Source: Pleurotus djamor (lineage: Eukaryota > Basidiomycota > Agaricomycetes > Agaricales > Pleurotaceae). From it: 15,734 bases of DNA. Within the stretch, counting starts at the first letter, position 1. Each line of letters opens with the position of its first letter. Of the stretch, positions 1-8,701 are shown piece after piece. A model generated the notes under the pieces. It was not told where the DNA came from, did not search any database, and was given only the letters and a program-made list of their open reading frames with translations. The translations under genes and the position numbers were made by a program. The stretch lies in assembly GCA_029747585.1 (NCBI GenBank), contig JAPEVF010000997.1, forward strand, positions 1 to 15,734, read 5' to 3'.

Positions 1-1735
1 CACGTTAAGCTCTTTTTGGCCGAGCAGAAGCCTCTTGCCGTTTCTCGAGATGGAAGTCCCACTGACGACACCAGCGGCACTGAGAGCGACTTCCCTTCCT
101 TCATCTATGGTAGTTCTGAAGAACGAAACGCCCGCCGGCATCTCTCGATGAAGGTTACCAATATGCCTCTTTTGGTCAATCCCAATCACGACGTCGCGCT
201 CGAGGAGCTTAAGCTCGCCTCGGATATGCTTAGCATTGAAGGTCGGGTGCGCTTACGCAATATTTCATATCACAAACTTCTAGCCGTTCGATTCACTTTC
301 GACGCCTGGCAAACGACGAGTGAGGTCATGGGGAAGTATTCCGAGTCTATAAATAACGACTTCGACCGCTTCACTTTTTCCATCCGCCTCGATGACCTTC
401 TTGCTCGCATTGATGGCAAGACGCTCCTCCTCGCTCTTCGATATAACACCGACGGCAGGGAAATCTGGGATAACAATAGTCACCAGAACTACCATGCCGT
501 CTTCAGCACGAAGCGTCCGTCTAAGCGCCAGGACGACGATTCGTCGGCTAGTGATGTTGCTGATTTGAAGACGCGGTTGGAGAAAGTTGCCAAAACGCGG
601 GAGAATTCCTTGAAGACCCCCAGTCGTCGCTCGGGCTCAAGATCAAATTCGAGCTCCAGTTCATCATCGGACAGCGATAAGCCCCTCGAATTCAAGACGA
701 GTGCCTCTCTGGCGTCCCGATATGACCTGGGCTCGTCCCTTCGAGCGCCTTGGAAGTCGCCTACCGTCTCATACCCCATCCCTCGTCGGCAAACTCGCAC
801 TACACTCCCAACCCCCCCCAGTTTCTGCGCCGGCCAGCTCGATTCCATGGCCTGAGAAGATCTCCACGAAAGGCTTCGCCCCTTCTTCAAAGACCAAGGC
901 TGAGCTTGGTTCTCCTCGCGACCTCTCCGACGAAGAACGCTATCGTATCCTCGGTTCGCCTCGTAATCACTCTGCTACCCGAGAGATGGAGAATATCCCA
1001 TTCCCAGTCATGAACCCCGTTCCCAGTAAGGACCAACGGTCTTCTAGGATTCACCAGCGTGGAGGTTACTTTGATATTGGGCCCAAGGAGGGTTTGATTG
1101 TGAAGATGACACCTCCCAGTTCGCCGCAATCATCTTCTATCGCCTTACCCAGTCCGAGATCCGTATCCTTCCCACCAACTGATGGCTCCCTTCCACGCTC
1201 ACCCCTGCCTGCACCGGCTAGCCTTGATATTTCATCACGCATGGGCCTGAGGATCCAGACGAGCAACAGCGAGGACTCCACGCCGACGTTCGTCTCTTCC
1301 TCGGGTTCATCAAGATCTTCTACCCCTTCGCCTGTGGAGTCTTTCGGTTTCAACTCATTAGCAGGGCCCTTCGGAGAGACTACCACCTCCCCAGCTGGCG
1401 CGCCCGTTGATTACCACCAGTTAATTGATAAGTACGTCGTTCGCGTCTCTTTCCCGCCGAAATGGTTGTTAAATATTCTGCTTGTCCTTAGATTTTGCTT
1501 TTACACGGGAGTGGATAACCTCCCTGCTCGCTCCGCGAGCGTTTCCAGCATCGACGACATCTTTACCACCCAATCCCCACGAATATACGGGTTGAACAGT
1601 ATTTTCAACTCTCCCCCCTTGACGACACGATCAAATAGTGATGACGCTATCGTATGTCGGAGCGGGTCCGCAACGCCTATCGCTATCAGGACGCCTACCC
1701 CTGGATCTCGTTCGCCCACCCCGATCGCGGCTTGA
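1..1735 (+). CDS. CBM21-domain protein phosphatase 1 regulatory subunit (glycogen-targeting type), 5' partial
   Basis: The reading frame is already open at base 1 (HVKLFLAEQKP...), so the start and any RVxF PP1-docking motif lie outside the window. Bases about 170-510 encode a carbohydrate-binding module family 21 domain. It shows the typical order VRLRNISYHK, VRFTFDAWQTTSEV, FDRFTFSIRL and REIWDNN..NYHAVF. In Gac1/PPP1R3-like proteins this domain brings PP1 to glycogen to activate glycogen synthase. A Ser run follows (about 640-680), then a long Ser/Pro-rich, probably disordered tail. The frame moves from frame 1 to frame 2 near a run of eight C (812-819). One extra C would explain this, while short-intron explanations need poor donors. 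A 60-nt in-frame intron is clear at 1432-1491 (GTACGT...TTAG), joining ..QLIDK to FCFYTG. Stop TGA at 1733-1735. The domain call is strong; the exact PP1 role is inferred from the family. Confidence 0.85.
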
Positions 1736-2560
1736 TTTATGAAATCTGGTTTTCTTATTTGGATAATAAAATCGATGTGACACGACCGTCACGGTGATGC
1801 CCATAATGACTTTTTTATTTGTATTTTCCCCACCACCACCCTCGATGACCCCCGGCATATTACACGACTTGCATCTCGCATGGCACACCGCCTCCATCGT
1901 TCTCGGCTCAGACATCGTTCTCAGGCCAGAATAGTCCAGGAGCCCCACGTTTTCTTGGTTGCACTCTAAAACATTCGGCCTTCGTGGGTGCTCTGGGCTT
2001 GGGTCCAGCCCTTTTCCTCCCACACACACCGAAGTTTGATTATTTTTATTTCATGGGTTTCTTTTTCTTGCATGGCTCCAGATTTTATTGATACGTCCCC
2101 CTCGTACTATCTATCCCTCCCATACAGTATCCTAACTCCTCCCCAAATCACGCTACTCATCCACCTAGTCTCCCTCATCTATCCACTCCACTATCCCCCT
2201 TTTTTCTTAGAGCTTTACGCACCCCTTCTTCGTTAGGTTGTTGGCCTGCGAGCTCTTTCTCGTTATACTTGTCGTTTCATTTTTATCATTTCCGTTCCTA
2301 TGCCTACAGTCACATACACAATTTCTCCCTCATCTGCCCTCGTCTCTTACCCCTCTGTCTCGGACCCCCTCACATATAGCATGATTTCCTTGGCTCAACG
2401 TTTATTGTACATTTGTAGTTTTACGCATCATTGTTGCAATGGAGGAAATAAATTCGATCCATCAACGTACATATATCGATTCCGCGGTTGGTTGTTTAGG
2501 CGTTCTCGACAAGGTATACACATGAATGATGGCTACGAACGTTCATAAGTTGTGCAGAGC
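1736..2560 (+). other. Gene-free stretch, probably 3' UTR and downstream region of the CBM21 gene
   Basis: No frame here reads like a protein. AATAAA occurs at 1765-1770, 29 nt after the stop, and again at 2447-2452, so either a short or a very long 3' UTR is possible. Bases about 2095-2210 are strongly C/T-rich on the plus strand. They include a CTAAC and end in TTTTTTCTTAG, which resembles a 3' splice site, possibly of an untranslated exon. Confidence 0.4.
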
Positions 2561-3100
2561 AAGATGTCTTGGGTAGCCTTGTCGTGGATCAGATAAAATT
2601 TTCAGTGTGTCAGTCGGATCGAACGCGACTTCTGCGTCGTATTCGCTCAGTTGGTATCGTGGATACTCCCGATCACGATCCTCACACTGACAGGAACGAA
2701 TTCATTGATTTTGCGCAGAGAAAACGATTGCCATTTCCGTTACGATTGTTCCATCACAGGTCCATCTGCCTACGGGGGGCACTAGGAACGGATAGTGGGG
2801 TTTTCATATCAGAGTTTGAGACGAATATCAACGTACCAATGCGACTCACGGTTGGACCTTGCAGAAATGGGGCATGTGATGAGATAAGGGATAAGGTTGG
2901 AGTAAGTACGGTTGGCGAGAGCGCGACTTGTAGGATTAGCTCGCAAGCTTGCAATTGCACATCTGGGTGGTGGGAAGGACTGGCTTACACGCTTTCGGCT
3001 TTCCTACCTCCTCCCGACGACAATCAGTTTCATACCAGTCAGTGCGCAAACACACAAAGTTGTCTTCCAATGGTTCGATAATACTGGAACACGCATGAAC
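2561..3100. other. Intergenic stretch between the CBM21 gene and the AhpD-like relic; no gene seen
   Basis: Open frames exist on both strands (for example 2569-3081 on plus) but none has recognisable motifs. On the minus strand the AhpD-like homology stops about 30 nt into the first intron. I looked in this stretch for the PWYLVAAVAF segment of exon 2 and did not find it. This is probably the left breakpoint region of the duplicated block. Confidence 0.4.
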
Positions 3101-3182
3101 CTGGGTGCAGTCGTAATGATTCGGCCGGCGTGGGGTAGACGGATTTGAGTTGCTGAATAGCGGCAAGGGTAATCACATCCAT
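3101..3182 (-). pseudogene. Exon-1 relic of an AhpD-like (carboxymuconolactone decarboxylase-like) gene
   Basis: From ATG at 3182 the minus strand reads MDVITLAAIQQLKSVY.. and then ..SLRLHP. This aligns without gaps to exon 1 of the three intact neighbours and has the same 82-nt length as two of them. A GTTCAT donor follows at 3100, in the same place as in the neighbours. Beyond about 30 nt of intron the similarity ends, and no exon 2-5 sequence is found downstream. Unspliced, it would give only a 47-residue peptide ending near 3039. The promoter elements (TATA and GATA pair) are well kept, so it may still be transcribed. It pairs with the gene at 7106-8095. Confidence 0.75.
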
Positions 3183-3225
3183 GGCTCTTTGAGGTCCGAA
3201 TTGAGGCCTCTCCCTCCCTCTGCTC

Positions 3226-3327
3226 TTTATATGTTTCGCGCTTCCTGGAAGGCGAAATCGAGAAGCATCTGACCTTCAGCATCTGAACTGGTAATGACCG
3301 TCGTTATCAGAGAAATCAATAAGATAA
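3226..3327 (-). promoter_or_regulatory. Promoter of the AhpD-like relic: TATA box and convergent GATA pair
   Basis: TATAAA on the minus strand (3226-3231) lies about 45 nt upstream of the relic ATG. TTATC (3304-3308) and GATAA (3323-3327) are separated by 14 nt. GGTAATGACCGTCGTTATC (3290-3308) is an imperfect palindrome overlapping the first site. The same arrangement precedes the intact paralogues. Confidence 0.55.
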
Positions 3328-3564
3328 GTGGCTTCCATTTGTGACGACAATCACCATGGGGCGACAGAAGACGACTAAGAAAAGAATTGGCTGTAGCTTC
3401 CGCGTTAAAGTGTATGTGTTCTCGTGATGCAATGCCTCGGCGGGCGCATGCAGTTAAGGTTCGCAGGGAGTGAAGTTTCCCATCATGCAAGGAATGCAAT
3501 CAGAATTGAGTTGGCCATGGCGCGAGAACATAAAGCAGCGCCGGTTGGGACGCACTATGGAAGA

Positions 3565-4575
3565 CTAGTAAACCTGAATCAACTCTTTAGCTACGACCTC
3601 GGGGACTTTCTCGCGGAACGTAACATCTATGAGGGAGGCCACCTTTATTGCTATGTCTCGGATGGCTTGAACCTCTTCGATTGAGGCGCCGTGTCGCATG
3701 GCAGCGAGATAGAACCAAGGAACTTGTCTCGGAAAGTCATCCAGGATACTGGCGGTGATGAAGCAGTATGACGTCTCGAGTAGAGAAACAATAGAACAAT
3801 GGCTGAGAACCAAACCATAGGACGTAGTGAGGAAAATCCCTAGAGGTGAGCATGGGGGTCAACGCGACAGTCCAAGAAACTCATCTTGAGACACGATAAC
3901 GTACCCATATCCGGAGAAGAAGAGTTGATGATGGAATGAGCTGAAGTTCCTTTGTCTTCCCCAAACATGTCACTGAGAAACTGACGGCCCTGTGATGTAA
4001 GATCGGAAAAAGGCCTATCGAAATCTCTGTAGTATACGTGTTCGTAGATGATCAGTAAAAATGAAAATATCGCACAGGGGGATAGCTTACCGCAAAGGAG
4101 AGGAGAGCTTTTCGAGGATAGAATTCAGGACAGCGCTGTCCAGGAATAATATCGCCGTCAGAGCCTAAATAGCCACACAATGCGTATTTATGAAATGTGC
4201 GCTGACTCGAGGCGCGAACGACGCCGACGCTCACCCGAGGGACTCCACTGGTAACGCTTGCCTTTAACAAGGCCTCTTGAATTTTCTTCACAAGGGTAAT
4301 GTGGTCTTCGGCGTTGACATCGCCATTGCCGTGTGTTCTGAGGTCTTCCAGAACGACGTTATATACGGAAACGACCACCTCGGGTCGGCGAGCGGCGTTG
4401 AAGGCGACGGCCGCGACCAAATACCAAGGATTATCAAGGACTGAGTCAAGTAATCAGGAAAGACCAGCGATGGCGGAATAGACATAGACGAACTTGGATG
4501 AAGACGCAAGGAATCGGGTGGAGTGTGGTAAAGGGATTTGAGTTCCCGAAGGGTGGCAGAGGAGATTGCGTCCAT
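3565..4575 (-). CDS. AhpD-like / carboxymuconolactone decarboxylase-like protein A
   Basis: I rebuilt five exons: 4494-4575, 4235-4440, 4091-4164, 3905-4026 and 3565-3839, giving 759 nt and 252 residues. Introns are 53, 70, 64 and 65 nt, all GT...AG; intron 1 has CTGAT before its acceptor. Exon lengths 82/206/74/122/275 are identical in the paralogue at 8702-9712. The protein runs MDAISSATLRELKSLY, then NPWYLVAAVAFNAARRPE, then EALLKASVTSGVPRAL, then a C-terminal helical part with DDFPRQVPWFYLAAMRHGAS and EEVQAIRDIAIKVA. Fungal proteins of this pattern are usually assigned to the AhpD-like/CMD fold, which is all-helical and often oligomeric. No CxxC redox pair is visible, so peroxidase-type AhpD chemistry is unlikely. 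No signal peptide or membrane segment. The substrate is unknown. Confidence 0.8.
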
Positions 4576-4714
4576 AACTCTTAGGGCCAGGAAGAAGTTA
4601 AAGCGTCTCTCGCCCTTTTGTATGTTTCACACTACCCGGTGGTGGTGATACCACGATTGGCTTCTCTGAAATAAGCTCAAACACCTGATCTTCAGAGAAA
4701 GACGGTGACTATCC

Positions 4715-4739
4715 TTATCAAATACCATCAACCAGATAA
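4715..4739 (-). promoter_or_regulatory. Convergent GATA pair upstream of AhpD-like gene A
   Basis: TTATC (4715-4719) and GATAA (4735-4739) are spaced 15 nt apart, 140 nt upstream of the ATG at 4575. The core ACCATC.ACCAGATAATCG matches the promoter of the gene at 7106-8095 almost base for base. The TATA position holds a weaker TTTGTA at 4617-4622. A further shared block, CGGTGTTCTC.., lies at 4821-4849. Confidence 0.5.
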
Positions 4740-4849
4740 TCGGCCCCCTTCCGAGCACGAAAACATTCGAAACTGCTAGGAAAGGGAAGCACCTGGTAGG
4801 AGACTGAATCGACGAGATAACGGTGTTCTCACGATTCAAAGTTCTAAGG

Positions 4850-5199
4850 TCTTGAAGCTAAAAGCGAGCCTTATTGTCGTCCTATCTGATGGCGTTAAAT
4901 ATAGGGCCTGAGTAGAAGGTTATTTACATGAGGAGGCTGCAACAAAGAGAGAGAGAGAGCCATACCAGAGACGAGGAAAGTGTGGAATGCCGCGACTAAA
5001 GTAAGAGTTTCTGGGATAATTGCCTGCAATGATCCGGGTCAGATGGCCAGACATTCTGAGGTGCCAGAACATCCATGACAACCTACAAGGCCTTACGACT
5101 TCGGCCTCTGTTTTTAAGCCTGCATTCCGAACAACATGTAAACCATACACAAGTTGTCGCAGATGCCTAAGCCCAAAGCTCGAGGTGATTTCGCGAGGC
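4850..5199. other. Intergenic stretch; no gene seen
   Basis: No frame shows family motifs. It holds a short (AG)7 run at 4946-4959. By position it should correspond to the 3' half of the dehydrogenase found intact at 10257-10800, but I could not recognise that half here. It appears deleted or decayed beyond reading by eye. Confidence 0.35.
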
Positions 5200-5510
5200 G
5201 GGGTGCGTAAGGGGGAGAAAACGCGTGCCGTACCGTCCCAAGAGAACGCGTCGAAGTAGGCCCGCCCATGTTCTGGAGTCAATCCCTCGATTTCACCACG
5301 CGCGGTGAATCCAGCATGAAGTTAAGACGCCCAGCGCGTTCTTTCGCAGATTGAAAGGCTCCTCGATGAATTTGGAGCTTCTGGCATCCAGCCGCTATGC
5401 CAGGAGTTGTAAATGGGGTTTTACATGTAGATCATCGTGGTGATATCATGCCGCCCAAACGAAAGACAAAGAATGGCATCTCCAAGATCCCTTTCCAAGT
5501 CTGAACGAGA
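5200..5510 (-). pseudogene. Short-chain dehydrogenase pseudogene fragment
   Basis: The minus strand is a damaged copy of part of the intact dehydrogenase at 10257-11263. Shared stretches include CCCTCGATTTCACC and AATCC at 5283-5312 (versus 10923 onward), TTTGGAGCT with ATC.AGCCGCT at 5370-5397, and ATGGCATCT..CCCTTTCCAAG..TGAA at about 5474-5505, the glycine-rich loop region. Translated in pieces it gives SSKFIEE and GLTPEHGRAYFDAFSW, matching SSKEIDE and GMTEEDGRRQFDVLFW of the intact gene. These pieces are in different frames, an in-frame stop interrupts them, and the stretch encoding the NSAG motif is partly deleted. It cannot make a working enzyme. Boundaries are approximate. Confidence 0.7.
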
Positions 5511-5642
5511 GTTGCGTGTCGTGAGTCTCTTATGAAAGTGAACTGTAGAGGACCATGAAAGTTTGATTGAGAACACGTCACGTCTGGAGTGTGGGTGGAT
5601 TATTGAATATCGCCTGTATCAATATATCAAAGTGCATCAATC

Positions 5643-5676
5643 ATTGATTGTGGGAATCTGTTATCCCACGATCAAT
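5643..5676 (+). promoter_or_regulatory. Inverted repeat in the promoter of F-box-like gene 1
   Basis: ATTGATTGTGGGA (5643-5655) and TCCCACGATCAAT (5664-5676) are complementary at 12 of 13 positions around an 8-nt spacer. The repeat ends 44 nt before the ATG at 5720. A diverged version with the same arm and spacer lengths precedes the second F-box-like gene (11634-11667), with TATCCCACGATCA identical in both. Confidence 0.5.
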
Positions 5677-5719
5677 TCCTACGGGTCTGAACTCTTAGAG
5701 GGCCACTTCTTTCTTGAAT

Positions 5720-6886
5720 ATGTGGGAAGCAAAACAACTCCCGCATGAACTGCTTCTCCATATCGTCAACCTCATCGACGTCCACGACAAAAGGTCTCTC
5801 CTCAACGTACTCCTTTCGTGTCGCACCCTTCACGCGTTTGCTGAACCACGGTTTTACTACGATGTTTCGCTCGAGATGAGAGCATCTCACTGCCGTTTGC
5901 TCTTAGAGAAAAGGACCAAGTGGTTCTACGAACAAATATCAAAAGAAAATAATGCTCGTCTAGCCCCCTTCGTTCGCCGCTTTACGTTCGATTCGCACGC
6001 CCCCGATCCAACGTCGAATAATGCCGCCATCGTTGCGCAGATCCTCCCGCTACTCATCAACCTAGAATACTTCCACCTTTCTAATCGCGACAATAATGAA
6101 CTCTGTATCTCCATCCTGGAATCTTTGTGCTCCCCCAAACTACAAAGCGTCATCTGGCATTCCTGCTACCCAAAGGAGTCGCATAGCTTGGAGGAATTTT
6201 TAAAGTCACACCCTTCCATTCAGTCCCTCGGACTACCGTCCACGGACTCTATCGACCTTCTTCCTCCCCCCCTCCTCCCTAATTTACGAGAGCTCGGAGC
6301 CACTTCCCCAGTCGCATGGACCTTCCTCGCCTCAGACAGACCTATCACCCATCTAATCCTTCACCCAACCCATTCAACCCCGCTTTATGGCCCAACTGAC
6401 AACCAAATTCTGTCGAAAATAACTCATTTCCAAATCTGGTTGCGCCATCTCTTTCCTGCTATTTCGACTTCATCACCATATGCCCAATCTTCAGTGCTTA
6501 GTCTGTCCTCTGTTTGTGAGCTTTTATTCCCATCATACGATTTCCAACAAAGCGCTGACGATATCATATAGAGCAGTTCTATTAAATCCCTCCCTCGGTT
6601 GTTCACGACCAATGAAGCTCACTCAAAACTGACGAAGTTAAAGTACTTCTCACTTTCCACCAGCCCTTTGTATTTCTCGCCAGTAAAAGTCGTCGCTAAT
6701 CTGTTCAAGAGCATCCCATCCCTTCTTGTCCTTGATCTGCAAAGCAATGCCTACTACGAGTTTACTCGCTATCGCCGTGATGGTCGATCTACCCGCATGC
6801 ACATTCCAACGTTCCAGGGCACTTGGCCATCCGAAGATGAGCTTTCGCGTATCTTACAAACACCCGTTCAAACCGTGTTAGAGTAG
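5720..6886 (+). CDS. F-box-like protein 1 (probably damaged copy)
   Basis: The N-terminus MWEAKQLPHELLLHIVNL..LLSCRTLHAFAEPRFYYDV fits the F-box-like pattern common in Agaricomycetes: LPxELL, a Cys-Arg pair, then P.(F/L)YxD. Such proteins usually link a substrate to the Skp1-cullin ubiquitin ligase. The rest is leucine-rich, for example LPLLINLEYFHL and SIPSLLVLDL. ATG 5720 is the first Met beside the F-box and aligns with the second copy. A 56-nt intron is placed at 6516-6571 (GTGAGC...CTGAC...ATATAG). The frame must change from 2 to 3 before that intron, because HMPNLQCL (about 6477-6500, frame 3) aligns with HMSGLQCL of the other copy. One base seems missing near 6470-6479. The TAG at 6884-6886 also looks early, since family-like sequence (DRQ..FYNRSRTSFF) continues in frame. 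Possibly a pseudogene, possibly sequence error. Confidence 0.65.
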
Positions 6887-7105
6887 GATCGACAACTTCC
6901 ATCATTTTATAATCGCAGCCGAACTTCTTTCTTCCGAGTTCCTGGACTTATTTGCTCAACATGATCCATGTACCGCCAATGTACCGCGCATGTCAACCGG
7001 GTGCTAAGCGTGATCCTTCTGGAAGTAAGCAAGTTATTCACTGCAATTTGATTGGTCCCCCTGTTCTGCGGTATTCTCCATACAACCGATCAGTCCTTTT
7101 ACCGA

Positions 7106-8095
7106 CTAGTAGACCTCTAGCAATTCTTGAGCAACCACCTCTGGTACTTTCTCGCGCAACGTAAGATTCGAGAGCGAAGCCACCTTCAGCGCGATTTCCC
7201 GGATGGCTTTCATCTCGTCGATGGTCACACCCAGTTGCATGGCGGCGAGGTAGGTCCAACGTGCTCCTCTCGGGAAATCATCCAAGATGCTGACGGCGAC
7301 TAAGGCGGACGAAGTCTCGTGCAAGGTCAAGATAGACGAATGGCTCAGAACCAAGCTATAGGAGCCAGCCATGAAAGTCGCTGGAAAGTTGGGATGAACA
7401 CGATCATGAAATAAACTGAGTATTTTTACGCACCGATATCTGGAGAACAAGTCTTGAGAAGGTCTTGAACCTTACTTCCTCCAACCTCGCCAAACGCTTC
7501 GCGGAGAAACTGGTTACCGTGTAAGGCCATGGCGGAAAAGGGCCTATCGAAATCTCTATAATGGGAGGCGCGTGAACCATCGGCGTACTGAATATACCAA
7601 GTATGGCTTACCGCAAGGGCGTGGAGAGCTTTTCGAGGATGGACTTTGGCACAGCGCCATTCAGTATCGACATTGCCGTTACAGCCTAGATAGCCACGGA
7701 AACATTGCTTCAACCAGAGTAGCTCAAAGAAAGACATCTATCGCTCACTCGAGGAATTCCATGGATGAGACTTGCTTTCAGCAAAGCTTCTTGAAGCTTC
7801 TGGACAACCATGACATGGTCATCGACATCGACATCGTCATGACTACTATGGGCTCTGAGGTCTTCCAAGACAGTGTTGTATACGGGGACGATGGCCTCGG
7901 GACGGCCGACAGCATTGAAAGCCATGGCGGCGATCAAGTACCAAGGATTACTGAGAACTATCTTGAGCGATTAGGGATGGGCAACTATACAAGGGGAAAG
8001 ACGCACGAGCCTGGATGATGAACCCCCAAGGACGGGACCGTTGCGGGGTAGAGGGACTTAAGTTGCTGAATTGCGGAAGAGGAAATGGTATCCAT
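7106..8095 (-). CDS. AhpD-like / carboxymuconolactone decarboxylase-like protein B
   Basis: Five exons: 8007-8095, 7749-7950, 7612-7685, 7434-7555 and 7106-7380, giving 762 nt and 253 residues. Introns 2-4 are at 7686-7748, 7556-7611 and 7381-7433. The last three exons have exactly the paralogue lengths (74/122/275). Intron 1 is odd. At the ancestral donor the sequence is GC (CCAG|GCTCGT, 8009-8010). A GTGCGT donor 4 nt downstream, paired with a CAG acceptor 7 nt downstream of the old one, keeps the frame (intron 7951-8006). A GC-AG intron at 7958-8010 is also in frame and would add one residue. The protein starts MDTISSSAIQQLKSLYP and has NPWYLIAAMAFNAVGRPE, HGIPRAV, DDFPRGARWTYLAAMQLG and REKVPEVVAQELLEVY. 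It is the most diverged of the three, with Ala where the others have Gly after PDI/PDM. No CxxC pair. Role unknown. Confidence 0.8.
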
Positions 8096-8140
8096 AGTTC
8101 TTTGAAAATGGAATTGCCCAAGGTCTCTCCATCTCTCTGC

Positions 8141-8269
8141 TTTATATATTTCACGCCACTCGCCGCTTGATTGGAAGGTGAAATCGAGGGTGACGCCACT
8201 GTAATAGTTCAAAACATCTGACCTTGAGAGCGGTAATGACTGTCGTTATCAGTACCATCGACCAGATAA
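8141..8269 (-). promoter_or_regulatory. Promoter of AhpD-like gene B: TATA box, palindrome and convergent GATA pair
   Basis: TATAAA on the minus strand (8141-8146) lies 46 nt upstream of the ATG. The imperfect palindrome GGTAATGACTGTCGTTATC is at 8232-8250. TTATC (8246-8250) and GATAA (8265-8269) are 14 nt apart. The element CGTATGTTCTC..GGCCTTGCTGA, shared with the other three promoters, lies at about 8397-8430. From there to 8701 I see no gene; the space also serves as the downstream region of gene C. Confidence 0.55.
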
Positions 8270-8701
8270 TCGACCTCGTTCCTGTGCTAGCAAGTGAGAA
8301 TGATCTAAATATAGAGAACATACGATAGCTAGGGAATGTTGCGTAGCTTCCTCTTGACTTCCTGTCGATAGAGTGGAAATACTGTATTGAAGGGCGCCGT
8401 ATGTTCTCAAAAGCCAAGGCCTTGCTGAAGTAGTACTACTATACATCTGACGTCAACACTGGATTCAAAGGCGACGCTTCCTGGAACTCGTTAGAGAGAA
8501 GAGAACGAGATTGAGTTGGACCAAAGTTGCCTTCACGAAAAACCAAGCAGCGAGATGTGAGGGTCAGAGACCCAATGTCGCATGGACAACCCAGTCCGTG
8601 TGCAACAGGTTTTTTACAGCACAGAAAGATGAAATTGCTACGAAATGGTGGGGAAATGGTTCGAATACAAAGCCTCCAACACTCAGATGCGCGAGCATAG
8701 A

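Larger units (their letters stand above)
3101..6886. repeat. Duplicated four-gene block, copy 1 (decayed)
   Basis: Gene order is AhpD-like relic (-), AhpD-like A (-), dehydrogenase pseudogene (-), F-box-like 1 (+). The same order and orientation recur at 7106-12877. Subtype pairing also matches. The relic and the gene at 7106-8095 share a CCAGG exon-1 end, while the genes at 3565-4575 and 8702-9712 share CCAAG and the VAAVAFNAARRPE segment. This points to one block duplication rather than independent gene copies. Confidence 0.75.

Noticed and set aside
1631..2029. Minus-strand open frame opposite the end of the CBM21 gene
   Set aside because: It is low-complexity and antisense to a well-supported coding end; no motif.
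2569..3081. Plus-strand open frame of 170 codons
   Set aside because: It starts at a non-ATG codon, has no recognisable motif, and overlaps nothing conserved between the duplicated blocks.
4946..4959. (AG)7 dinucleotide run
   Set aside because: Too short to call more than a chance microsatellite.
6439..6494. Possible intron GTTGCG...CAG to explain the frame change in F-box-like gene 1
   Set aside because: Its length (56 nt) gives the wrong frame, and it would remove HMPNLQ, which is matched in the other copy.
7572..8018. Plus-strand open frame of 148 codons
   Set aside because: It is antisense to exons 2-4 and introns of AhpD-like gene B; the minus strand explains the sequence fully.
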